The notes beneath the pieces were generated by a model that was not told where the DNA came from, made no database searches, and saw nothing but the letters and a program-made list of their open reading frames with translations. Of a stretch of DNA of 6,346 nucleotides, positions 1-5,945 are shown in pieces (position 1 is the stretch's first letter; every line of letters starts with the position of its first letter). The translations under genes and the position numbers were made by a program. This stretch comes from Akkermansiaceae bacterium (GTDB taxonomy: Bacteria; Verrucomicrobiota; Verrucomicrobiia; Verrucomicrobiales; Akkermansiaceae), in NCBI GenBank assembly GCA_025457805.1, contig JALOTR010000181.1, forward strand, positions 1 to 6,346, read 5' to 3'.

Positions 1-14
1 GCCAGGGAATTTTC

Positions 15-48
15 AACCGCAGATGGACCCAGATTTACGCAGATGAAA
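15..48 (+). repeat. 10-nt-period intergenic repeat, forward copy
   Basis: Three imperfect 10-nt units of the form cgcagatgga / cccagattta / cgcagatgaa follow one another. The same repeat family occurs in reverse orientation at 118-160, so the two face each other across about 70 nt. Repeats of the type accgcGGATgaacgcGGAT are common in intergenic DNA of several bacterial phyla, but their role is not established. Nothing else recognisable was seen in 1-267: no ORF with family features and no convincing promoter for the gene at 268. Confidence 0.6.
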
Positions 49-117
49 GAGGGATGATGCCCGAACCATTGCGAAGGGAACCGAATCGTGCCCTGATCAC
101 GAGAATAACTCCGTGGT

Positions 118-160
118 TTCATCCATTTCCGCGTTCATCTGCGTTCCTCCGCGGTTCATT
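118..160 (-). repeat. 10-nt-period intergenic repeat, reverse copy
   Basis: Read on the minus strand this is a run of about four 10-nt units (accgcggagg, aacgcagatg, aacgcggaaa, tggatgaaac). It is the inverted partner of the array at 15-48, and together they could pair imperfectly. The stretch lies about 110 nt upstream of the hydrolase start, so it could fall in that gene's leader or promoter region; which of these is not decidable here. Confidence 0.6.
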
Positions 161-267
161 GGTTCTTTATCGGAGTCCGTGATCCCTGGCTTGATCGCCG
201 TGGTGTGGACCCTGTTTTTCCGGACTTGGCAGAAGCCGCACGAGAGGCATTCTAGCCGCAGCTCACC

Positions 268-1860
268 ATGTCCTCTCCACTCCGCCGCACGCCCGTTATC
301 CTGCTGGCAGCCCTCCTCCTCAGCCAGTGCGGCGTGCCCAAGCTCCCCCAATGCGCCTCCGTGCCACGCGCCTCCCGCGCCCCGGCCCCATCTCTGGTCG
401 AGGAAGCCCGGGAAAGCTGGAAAATCCTCGCCGACCCCTCGCGCAAAGGCTCCTGGGACAACGCCACCCTCACCTACAACACCGCCGTCGCGAAGCTATT
501 TGATCAACTCCGCTGCGGACCCGATGGCTGGGACGGCCGCGCCGCCGCCATCGGCACCCGCATCGCCCCGCCCGGCCCTGCGGAAACCCGCCTTGGCGAC
601 CTCGATGTCGTTTTCCCCGCCAGCGCCGTCAAAGGCAAGGTCGTCCGCACCAGCCGCGTCACCGAGGGCGTGGGCGTCCCACTCGTGGGCTGGAGGAAAA
701 CCTCACCCGTCGGCCAGAAGCGCGATAAATACCTGCTGCCCAACGGCCTCCCCTATAACATCACCGCCACCCTCAACTTCGAGTCCGCCGGCCCGCCCAC
801 TTGGAACTTCGCCAAACGCTGGCGCCAGGATGATGTGAAAATCGGCCGCGCCGAACACACGCTCGCAGCCGATTGGACCGCACCGAATTCTTTCTACTGG
901 ATGATGTGCGAACTGGACAACCTGAAGATCCAAAACGTCATCCTCCCGGATCGCTTCACCGAGGAAACCGGCCTGTTCTTCATCACCCCCTACGATCCCG
1001 ACAAGATCCCCGTCGTCTTCGTCCATGGCCTCGTTTCCAGCCCGGATGCCTTCAAGAATGTCATCAATGAAATCGCTCCCGATCCATGGTTCCGCGAGCA
1101 CTATCAGATCTGGCTCTACAACTATCCCACCGGAAATTCCTGGGCATACAGCAGCATGAAATTCCGCGAAGTCATGCGGGATGCGTTTGCCTATGCCCGG
1201 ACCAAGGGCCATGACCGCAATCTCAACCGCACCGTCCTCGTCGCCCACTCCATGGGCGGACTCATCTCACGCTCCAGCGTCACCCATCCCGGCACTACCC
1301 TTTACGATGAAATTTTCACCAAGCCCATCGATCAACTGAAGGTAAAACCCGAAGCCCGCCAACTCATCAAGGACACCCTGCTCTATCAGCCGTTGAAAGA
1401 ACCCAGCCGCGTCGTCTTCATGGCCGTCCCCCATCGCGGCAGCCCCATGGCCACCTTTCGAGCTTCCGGTTGGATCTCCAAACTCATCCGCATCCCCAAG
1501 ACGGTTACCGTGGAACTCCTCGATACCACCGCCATGGTGGTATCGGATATCGCCCAAGGCGACGATCCTTCCGTCCACCTTCCCACCTCCATCAACAGCC
1601 TCTCCCCCAAGAACCGCGCCACCATCGGTCTCAACAAACTGCAACTCCCCAAAGATATCACTTTCCACTCCATCATCGGCGATCGCGGGAAATGCAATAC
1701 TCCCGACAGCAGCGACGGCGTCGTCCCCTACTGGTCCTCCCACGTCAAGCCGGTCGCCTCCGAACTCATCGTCCCCTGCAATCACAGCGTCCCGGACAGC
1801 CCCGAAGCCGCCCGCGAACTCGAACGCATCCTTCAACTGCACCTAAAAGGTAAAAACTAA
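268..1860 (+). CDS. Lipoprotein-like alpha/beta hydrolase (lipase/esterase family)
   Basis: This 530-residue protein is probably a secreted or membrane-anchored serine hydrolase acting on ester bonds; the substrate is unknown. The N-terminus has a basic stretch (RR at 6-7), a hydrophobic core (10-18) and a lipobox-like LSQC ending at Cys21, although Gln at -1 is unusual for signal peptidase II. Residues about 50-240 are an unassigned N-terminal region. The hydrolase fold then shows an oxyanion-type HG motif (VVFVHG, His253-Gly254), the nucleophile elbow AHSMGG with Ser328, a likely acid Asp483 in DGVVPYWSS, and the likely base His506 in CNHSVP. The triad therefore appears complete. The order resembles PGAP1-like and lipase-like hydrolases. 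The ATG at 268 is chosen because it puts a signal sequence at the N-terminus; no Shine-Dalgarno precedes it. The next gene, tyrS, is 112 nt downstream and functionally unrelated. The alpha/beta hydrolase call is firm; the activity and the lipidation are inferred. Confidence 0.88.
   Translation: MSSPLRRTPVILLAALLLSQCGVPKLPQCASVPRASRAPAPSLVEEARESWKILADPSRKGSWDNATLTYNTAVAKLFDQLRCGPDGWDGRAAAIGTRIAPPGPAETRLGDLDVVFPASAVKGKVVRTSRVTEGVGVPLVGWRKTSPVGQKRDKYLLPNGLPYNITATLNFESAGPPTWNFAKRWRQDDVKIGRAEHTLAADWTAPNSFYWMMCELDNLKIQNVILPDRFTEETGLFFITPYDPDKIPVVFVHGLVSSPDAFKNVINEIAPDPWFREHYQIWLYNYPTGNSWAYSSMKFREVMRDAFAYARTKGHDRNLNRTVLVAHSMGGLISRSSVTHPGTTLYDEIFTKPIDQLKVKPEARQLIKDTLLYQPLKEPSRVVFMAVPHRGSPMATFRASGWISKLIRIPKTVTVELLDTTAMVVSDIAQGDDPSVHLPTSINSLSPKNRATIGLNKLQLPKDITFHSIIGDRGKCNTPDSSDGVVPYWSSHVKPVASELIVPCNHSVPDSPEAARELERILQLHLKGKN
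1521..1545. repeat. Perfect 10-bp inverted repeat inside the hydrolase gene
   Basis: The arms cgataccacc (1521-1530) and ggtggtatcg (1536-1545) are perfect reverse complements around a 5-nt loop, gccat. They encode part of the segment DTTAMVVSD in the hydrolase. A hairpin of this quality is uncommon inside a coding region but can arise by chance. Confidence 0.5.
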
Positions 1861-1870
1861 TAGGTAAAAA

Positions 1871-1964
1871 CTGAAATGCTGAAATGCTGAGAAGCTGAAA
1901 TCATATAATAACTTCTCAGTCCCTCAGCGTTTCGGCATCTCAGCATCTCAGCATCTCAGCATTT
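1871..1964. repeat. Period-8 inverted repeat filling the tyrS leader
   Basis: The left arm (1871-1900) consists of 8-nt units ctgaaatg, ctgaaatg, ctgagaag, ctgaaa. The right arm (1931-1964) consists of units cagcatct repeated and ending in cagcattt. Read in reverse complement, the right arm gives ctgagatg units, so the arms are near-complementary. A nested 8-bp stem, ctgagaag with cttctcag (1912-1919), lies inside. Most left-to-right mismatches are A opposite C in plus-strand RNA but become G-U pairs in minus-strand RNA. The element ends only 8 nt before the tyrS ATG and occupies nearly all of the 112-nt gap, so it would be part of any leader. No T-box was recognised. Confidence 0.65.
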
Positions 1965-1972
1965 ACTTCCCC

Positions 1973-3166
1973 ATGTCTCCCGAACAACAACTCGCCCACC
2001 TCACCGCCGGTGCCGCCAAGGTGCTTTCTGAAAAAGAGCTGCTGGAAAAACTTCGCGACTCCGCCAAGAACAGCCGCCCCTTGCGCATCAAGCTTGGCGT
2101 GGATCCCACCGCGCCGGACATCCACTTCGGGCACACCGTCGCCTTGGAGAAGCTCCGCCAGTTCCAACAACTCGGCCATCAGGCCGTGCTGCTCATTGGC
2201 GACTTCACCGCCACCATCGGCGATCCCTCCGGCCGCTCCGCCACCCGCCCTCCGCTCACCCGCGACGACGTTCTTGTCAATGCCGCTACTTATACCGACC
2301 AGGCATTCAAAATTCTTGATAAGTCCAAAACCGAGATCGTTTACAACGGCGATTGGTTCCGCAAGATGACTTATGAGGAAATCCTCAAACTCAACTCCCG
2401 CGTCACCCTCCAGCAGATGCTCCAGCGCGAGGACTTCCGCAACCGCATCGAGCAAGGCCAGGAAGTGCGCCTTCACGAATTGCAATATCCCATCATGCAA
2501 GGCTGGGACTCTGTCGAGATCCGAGCCGATGTCGAACTCGGCGGCACCGATCAACTCTTCAACATCCTCGTCGGTCGCGATCTCCAGAAAGAAGAAGGCC
2601 AGCCGCAACAAGTCGTCATGGTCATGCCCTTGCTCGAAGGGCTCGATGGCGTCCGCAAAATGTCGAAGTCTTATGGCAACTACATCGGCGTCAACGACCC
2701 GCCGCAGGAAATGTATGGCAAGCTCATGAGTATTTCGGATGAACTCATGGACCGCTACTATCTACTTCTGTTAGGTGAAGCCCGCGATCCCTCCGGTCAC
2801 CCCATGGATGCCAAGAAGGCCCTCGCGGAAAAACTCACCAGCCGCTACCACGGCGAAGCCGCCGGTCCCGCCGCGCGCGAAGATTGGGACACCCGCTTCT
2901 CCAAGAAAGACCTCGCCGCCGCCGAGCTGCCCGAGATCTCCATCGCCACCCTCCCCGCAGACCTCACCGTCCTCTCCATGAGCAGCCACGTCTTCCAAAC
3001 CGCCTTCGGCCTCGAAAAATCCAACGGCGAGCTCCGCAAACAATTCATCACCAGCGGCTCCGTCCAACTCAACGGCGAAAAACTCACCGACCCCAACGCC
3101 CCCGCATCTCCCCAACCCGGAGATGTGCTGAAGCTGTCCAAGAAACACGCGGTGAGGTTCTCGTGA
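1973..3166 (+). CDS. tyrS: Tyrosyl-tRNA synthetase
   Basis: This cytoplasmic class I aminoacyl-tRNA synthetase charges tRNA-Tyr with tyrosine using ATP. At 397 residues it has the usual length for a bacterial TyrRS. The Rossmann catalytic domain starts at about residue 36 and carries the HIGH motif as HFGH (51-54) after GVDPTAPDI. The tyrosine-site motif GGTDQ is at 190-194 and KMSKS at 229-233. An S4-type RNA-binding domain occupies roughly residues 333-395 and ends in PGDVLKLSKKHAVRFS. The N-terminal helix MSPEQQLAHLTAGAAKVLSE and the sequence around HFGHT resemble the TyrRS subgroup with a longer N-terminus. The ATG at 1973 gives a full-length domain and has no Shine-Dalgarno. The gene is intact, yet its last 52 bp reappear at 5054-5105, so the 3' end seems to have served as an insertion point for the downstream defence genes. 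Confidence 0.97.
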   Translation: MSPEQQLAHLTAGAAKVLSEKELLEKLRDSAKNSRPLRIKLGVDPTAPDIHFGHTVALEKLRQFQQLGHQAVLLIGDFTATIGDPSGRSATRPPLTRDDVLVNAATYTDQAFKILDKSKTEIVYNGDWFRKMTYEEILKLNSRVTLQQMLQREDFRNRIEQGQEVRLHELQYPIMQGWDSVEIRADVELGGTDQLFNILVGRDLQKEEGQPQQVVMVMPLLEGLDGVRKMSKSYGNYIGVNDPPQEMYGKLMSISDELMDRYYLLLLGEARDPSGHPMDAKKALAEKLTSRYHGEAAGPAAREDWDTRFSKKDLAAAELPEISIATLPADLTVLSMSSHVFQTAFGLEKSNGELRKQFITSGSVQLNGEKLTDPNAPASPQPGDVLKLSKKHAVRFS

Positions 3167-3167
3167 A
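3116..3167 (+). repeat. Direct repeat, left copy: 3' end of tyrS (att-like)
   Basis: This segment matches 5054-5105 at 50 of 52 positions, and 3125-3167 is identical to 5063-5105 (43 bp). The mismatches are a/c at 3121 and t/c at 3124. It encodes the last 16 residues of TyrRS and its TGA stop plus one base. Similarity stops abruptly on both sides. The arrangement matches attL at a gene 3' end in elements that regenerate the gene they enter; the att interpretation is inferred because no recombinase is visible. Confidence 0.85.
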
Positions 3168-3209
3168 GGGAAACTTGCTTCGCGAGCCACTTTAGAGCAT
3201 CTAAGAGCC

Positions 3210-4439
3210 ATGAGAATCAGTGAGATTGAAGTTCTGGACTTGGCTCCCTTTGCAAAGGGAGACGTCAAGTTTCCGTCATCTCCTGAAAGAGGCAATTTCG
3301 GAGAAGTCCATGTATTCACTGGCCCCAATGGCACAGGGAAAAGCCGACTCCTAAGCGTGCTGGCTGCGGCAACCAATTGGGGAGCTTTGACTCCATCCGA
3401 GAGGTTTCCTGAAGGATTGCTATGCAACGGATGGAAACAAACCGAAGATAAGGATGGATTTTCATTCCTCAATGATCCCTCGACTGGAAAAGATCTGTGT
3501 TCTGTAAAACGACCAGATCTAAACTCCCGGATTTTGTCATTTGCCTTTTCGGGATCACTCCTCATCCAGAAGTCAAAAATCGAAATTCTTAAAAACCCGG
3601 GTCTCCCGTCCGCAGGGGAAATGATTTCCTTCAATTCATGGATACCCGGAGACATCAATCAGCGGATCGCATATTTGAAAATCCAAGCTGCGATGGAGAT
3701 GATGAATGGAGATTCATCCAAACTGGGTAGGACCCTTAAAATCGCCCAGCGACTTGAATCAACAATTACCGAGGTCACTGGGCGGCGATTTGCGGTGATT
3801 GCCGAAGCATATCCAGAACCCAAACTGATGTTCCAGTGGGGCGATGCGACCATACCGATTGAGGGGCTTCCCTCTGGACTCAACAGCCTTCTGTCGTGGA
3901 TGTTTGCAGCCGCAACTGTGATGGGACTTGCATTTCCTGAAAGCAATGACCCATTGGCCGAGGAAGCTTTCTTCTTCCTGGATGAACCCGAATCCTACCT
4001 GCACCCTGAATGGCAGCGGAAAATCCTGCCCATGGCACAGCGGCTGTTTCCGAACAGCCAGTTTTTCGTGGCGACTCATTCCCCTTTTGTCGTCAGCTCG
4101 GTGAACGAGGGCTTCATTTACAAATTGATACCCGATGATGATGGAGTAGTGACCATATCGGAAGCAATTCCGGCATCCAAGGGTGACAGTTACGTCTCCG
4201 CCGTCTCGGAGATTCTGGGGATGACAGAATGGTTTGATCCAGAAAGCGAGAAGCTCCTTGCGGAATTTCGTAAGGAACGGGATCAAGCGATGAAAGGAAA
4301 TGCGGAAGCTGAATCGAAGGTCCGTCGCCTTGCCGATACGATTTCCGTCCGTAGCGACGAGCTTGCCAACATCATCGGAATGGAGATGAGACAGTTTGAG
4401 CGATATCTCGCGAAAAACACAGCCCCTGCCGCATCATGA
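3210..4439 (+). CDS. ptuA: Septu-like AAA/ABC ATPase PtuA
   Basis: This 409-residue ATPase is the probable sensor and scaffold of a two-gene anti-phage system acting in the cytoplasm with the HNH partner. It has the RecF/OLD/SMC-like ATPase layout: Walker A GPNGTGKS at 38-45, an ABC-signature-like LPSGLNSLLSW at 220-230, Walker B FFFLDEPE with Asp258-Glu259, and an H-loop VATHSP with His290. A charged, helical and possibly coiled-coil C-terminus (about 335-400, EFRKERDQAMKG onward) follows. It is shorter than OLD nucleases and has no Toprim domain. The start lies 43 nt after the tyrS stop, preceded only by a weak purine run (taagag). The stop overlaps the ptuB start as ATGA at 4436-4439, implying translational coupling. 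Codon usage is more A/T-rich than in tyrS. In known Septu systems PtuA assembles with the HNH protein PtuB. A stand-alone or retron-associated homologue is the alternative, but no reverse transcriptase is present here. Confidence 0.82.
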   Translation: MRISEIEVLDLAPFAKGDVKFPSSPERGNFGEVHVFTGPNGTGKSRLLSVLAAATNWGALTPSERFPEGLLCNGWKQTEDKDGFSFLNDPSTGKDLCSVKRPDLNSRILSFAFSGSLLIQKSKIEILKNPGLPSAGEMISFNSWIPGDINQRIAYLKIQAAMEMMNGDSSKLGRTLKIAQRLESTITEVTGRRFAVIAEAYPEPKLMFQWGDATIPIEGLPSGLNSLLSWMFAAATVMGLAFPESNDPLAEEAFFFLDEPESYLHPEWQRKILPMAQRLFPNSQFFVATHSPFVVSSVNEGFIYKLIPDDDGVVTISEAIPASKGDSYVSAVSEILGMTEWFDPESEKLLAEFRKERDQAMKGNAEAESKVRRLADTISVRSDELANIIGMEMRQFERYLAKNTAPAAS

Positions 4440-5023
4440 GAAAACAAGAACGGCTGGATGAACCAGCCGCTTTGCGAAATGAGGCCGCGACATGGACGGA
4501 GGGCTGGATCAGGCAGCAATCCGAGGGCAAAGCGTGGCGTTGGCCGGTCAGGGACAAACAGCCGCTGAATCAAATCATCCTTCCCACACTCCGGAAACAG
4601 ACTGCCAGTCACTGCTCATTCTGCGATGGCTTTCCAGTTGCATCCTTGTCCATCGAGACCATTGAGCACTTTTACCCGAAGAGCAGCTTTCCAGAGCGGG
4701 CATTCGAATGGAGCAACCTCTTTTACAGCTGCACAAGATGCCAGGCCGCGAAGAAGGAACGTTTCGATTCGAACATCCTCAAACCGGATGAGAGCGATTA
4801 CGACTTCAGCCGATACTTCATCTGTGACTACACCACCGGCCGGCTCGAACCCAATCCAAGCGCCCCATTGGAAGATCAACAGCGAGCGGAGACCACCATT
4901 CTGCACTACAAGTTGAATGATGCCTTCTTGCCCGACGAGCGGAGAAGATGGCTGCAAATTCGGAGTCGCATGGATTCAAACACGGAACTCGACGACTTCG
5001 CCTATCGAGATTTTTTAGCGTAG
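4436..5023 (+). CDS. ptuB: Septu-like HNH endonuclease PtuB
   Basis: This 195-residue protein is the probable nuclease effector of the defence pair. It has a full zinc-supported HNH site: CSFC (Cys60, Cys63), IEHFYPKS (Glu77-His78), the central Asn94 in WSNLFYSC, and CTRC (Cys99, Cys102) followed by QAAKKERF. This is the order seen in the HNH proteins of Septu and of retron-linked PtuAB modules (TIGR02646-like family). The N-terminal 55 residues are charged and Trp-rich; the C-terminal part (about 110-190) carries FICDYTTGRLEPNP and a LPDERRRWLQ helix. The ATG is embedded in the ptuA stop (ATGA), so the two proteins are probably made together in one operon. The TAG stop is 30 nt before the right-hand tyrS repeat. 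The nuclease call is strong; the DNA target and trigger are unknown, and the Septu assignment rests on the pairing with the ATPase. Confidence 0.82.
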   Translation: MRKQERLDEPAALRNEAATWTEGWIRQQSEGKAWRWPVRDKQPLNQIILPTLRKQTASHCSFCDGFPVASLSIETIEHFYPKSSFPERAFEWSNLFYSCTRCQAAKKERFDSNILKPDESDYDFSRYFICDYTTGRLEPNPSAPLEDQQRAETTILHYKLNDAFLPDERRRWLQIRSRMDSNTELDDFAYRDFLA

Positions 5024-5053
5024 GCCAAGGCCGCTGTGTAGGGCAGTGGAGAG

Positions 5054-5105
5054 CCCGGCGACGTGCTGAAGCTGTCCAAGAAACACGCGGTGAGGTTCTC
5101 GTGAA
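5054..5105 (+). repeat. Direct repeat, right copy: displaced tyrS 3' end (att-like)
   Basis: This untranslated copy of the tyrS end would read PGDVLKLSKKHAVRFS-stop, the same 16 residues as the real TyrRS C-terminus. Two codons differ from the left copy, both silently (GGA to GGC and GAT to GAC). It has no upstream tyrS body and no start codon of its own. The sequence downstream of it (5106 onward) is presumably what followed tyrS before insertion. It is read here as the attR-like boundary or as a remnant of another tyrS allele. Confidence 0.85.
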
Positions 5106-5117
5106 ACCAAACGGAGC

Positions 5118-5220
5118 GTCGTCATCTTGACGACTGTTTCGAGCCGACATTCTGTCGGCCGATTCGTCAAGCAATCCGGCGGACAGAATGTCCGCTCGAA
5201 ACAGGGTTCAGAATGAACCC
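5118..5220. repeat. Row of four perfect mini-hairpins nested in a long inverted repeat
   Basis: Four perfect stems each close a 3-nt loop: gtcgtca-tct-tgacgac (5118-5134), ccgaca-ttc-tgtcgg (5144-5158), cggaca-gaa-tgtccg (5180-5194) and gggttca-gaa-tgaaccc (5204-5220). The spacers tgtttcgag and ctcgaaaca are reverse complements, so the two inner hairpins also lie in 25-nt inverted arms (5134-5158 and 5180-5204, 23 of 25 matching). The block sits between the rightward tyrS-ptuAB unit and the convergent SDR gene. It could stop transcription from both sides, though no T-tract follows, or be a REP/BIME-like repeat. Confidence 0.75.
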
Positions 5221-5243
5221 GCTCCTGATGGGGCTTTACGGCA

Positions 5244-5945
5244 TCACTGCGGCGCGGTGAGGGCTTTGCCGTTGTCGCGTGGGCCGAGTTTTTCGAGGAA
5301 GGGAACTGCTTTTTCCGCCCATGCGGCGGGCGATGGGAAGTCGGAGGAGGAGGGGCCGAAGGTGCTTTGCAGCATTTCGGTATCGATGATGCCAGGGTTC
5401 AGCGCGACGGCGGCAAGGCCTGAGGGAAGCTCCTGCGAGAGCGCCTGGGTGAGTCCTTCCACGCCCCATTTCGTGCAACAATAAGGAGCCACCTCCGGCG
5501 AGGTGGAGCGGCCCCATCCGGAGGAGAAATTGACCATGACCCCGCTGCCACGGGCGATCATCGCGGGTAAGAAGGAACGGAGAATAAGGTGGATGCCCTT
5601 GAGATTCACATCCACGACGCGGGAAAAATCCTCGGCTGAGACTTCCCAGAGCGGGGCGTTGGGATTGATGACAGCGGCATTGTTGAGAAGAAGATCGGGC
5701 GCTCCGGCGGAGTTGAGTATTTCATTGGCCATGGCGGAGACATCTGCCTCGGAAGTGACATCGCATGCACGGATCAGATGGCCGGATTTTTCCCGTTCCA
5801 ACCCGGTCAACTCGGTCGCCAAGCGTTCAACTGCATCAAGCTTGGTCCCGCAACCGCTGACTCTCCAGCCTCGCGCAGCAAAGGAACGCGCCATGGCCAA
5901 TCCCAAGCCACGGCTGCAGCCGGTGATCATCACATGTTTTTTCAT
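5244..5945 (-). CDS. Short-chain dehydrogenase/reductase (SDR family)
   Basis: This 233-residue cytosolic NAD(P)-dependent oxidoreductase belongs to the classical SDR family; the substrate cannot be told from sequence. The cofactor-binding motif TGCSRGLG is at 8-15 and NNAA at 88-91. The catalytic residues are Asn114 (in VNLKG), Ser142 (in FSSGWG), Tyr155 and Lys159 (YCCTK), the correct spacing for an active tetrad. The cofactor-positioning PG motif (LNPGIIDTEM) follows. The Asp62-Val63 pair after the third strand is also typical. Length is at the short end for the family (about 250). The ATG at 5945 begins directly at the first beta strand (KKHVMITG), which supports it, and no Shine-Dalgarno is seen. 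The gene is convergent with ptuAB and lies 67 nt downstream of the same-strand gene ending at 6013. Fold and activity class are secure. Confidence 0.93.
   Translation of the reverse strand: MKKHVMITGCSRGLGLAMARSFAARGWRVSGCGTKLDAVERLATELTGLEREKSGHLIRACDVTSEADVSAMANEILNSAGAPDLLLNNAAVINPNAPLWEVSAEDFSRVVDVNLKGIHLILRSFLPAMIARGSGVMVNFSSGWGRSTSPEVAPYCCTKWGVEGLTQALSQELPSGLAAVALNPGIIDTEMLQSTFGPSSSDFPSPAAWAEKAVPFLEKLGPRDNGKALTAPQ

Larger units (their letters stand above)
3168..5053 (+). mobile_element. Putative Septu defence cassette inserted at the tyrS 3' end
   Basis: The unique DNA between the two tyrS 3'-end repeats is about 1.9 kb and contains only ptuA and ptuB plus short flanks (42 nt before ptuA, 30 nt after ptuB). 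Its composition differs from its surroundings: in 60-nt samples I counted 25 G+C at 3541-3600 in ptuA against 38 at 2941-3000 in tyrS. It has no integrase, transposase or terminal inverted repeats. If mobile, it would be a passenger cassette moved in trans or by homologous recombination through the repeated tyrS end. The flanking repeats are observed; mobility is inferred. Confidence 0.55.

Noticed and set aside
113..838. Plus-strand open frame of 241 codons overlapping the hydrolase start
   Set aside because: It is mostly Pro/Ser/Ala-rich, as expected for a shifted frame of GC-rich DNA, while the frame starting at 268 has a signal sequence and a full catalytic triad.
1861..1972. T-box or attenuator controlling tyrS
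   Set aside because: The leader is made of period-8 repeats and lacks the T-box core sequence and an antiterminator/terminator pair with a U-run.
1940..2611. Minus-strand open frame of 223 codons opposite tyrS
   Set aside because: It is fully antisense to the well-supported TyrRS catalytic domain and has no recognisable motif.
3168..3209. Retron msr/msd or other ncRNA in front of ptuA
   Set aside because: PtuAB pairs can belong to retrons, but there is no reverse transcriptase and only 42 nt of space, with no long inverted repeat.
2771..3658. Long minus-strand open frame of 295 codons across the tyrS end and ptuA start
   Set aside because: It lies antisense to tyrS, runs through the repeat junction into DNA of different composition, and has low-complexity Gly/Ala-rich content typical of the complement of a high-GC gene. 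No family motif is seen.
5118..5220. CRISPR array
   Set aside because: The repeated elements are short palindromes in inverted, symmetric order with unequal spacers, not direct repeats with unique spacers of constant length.
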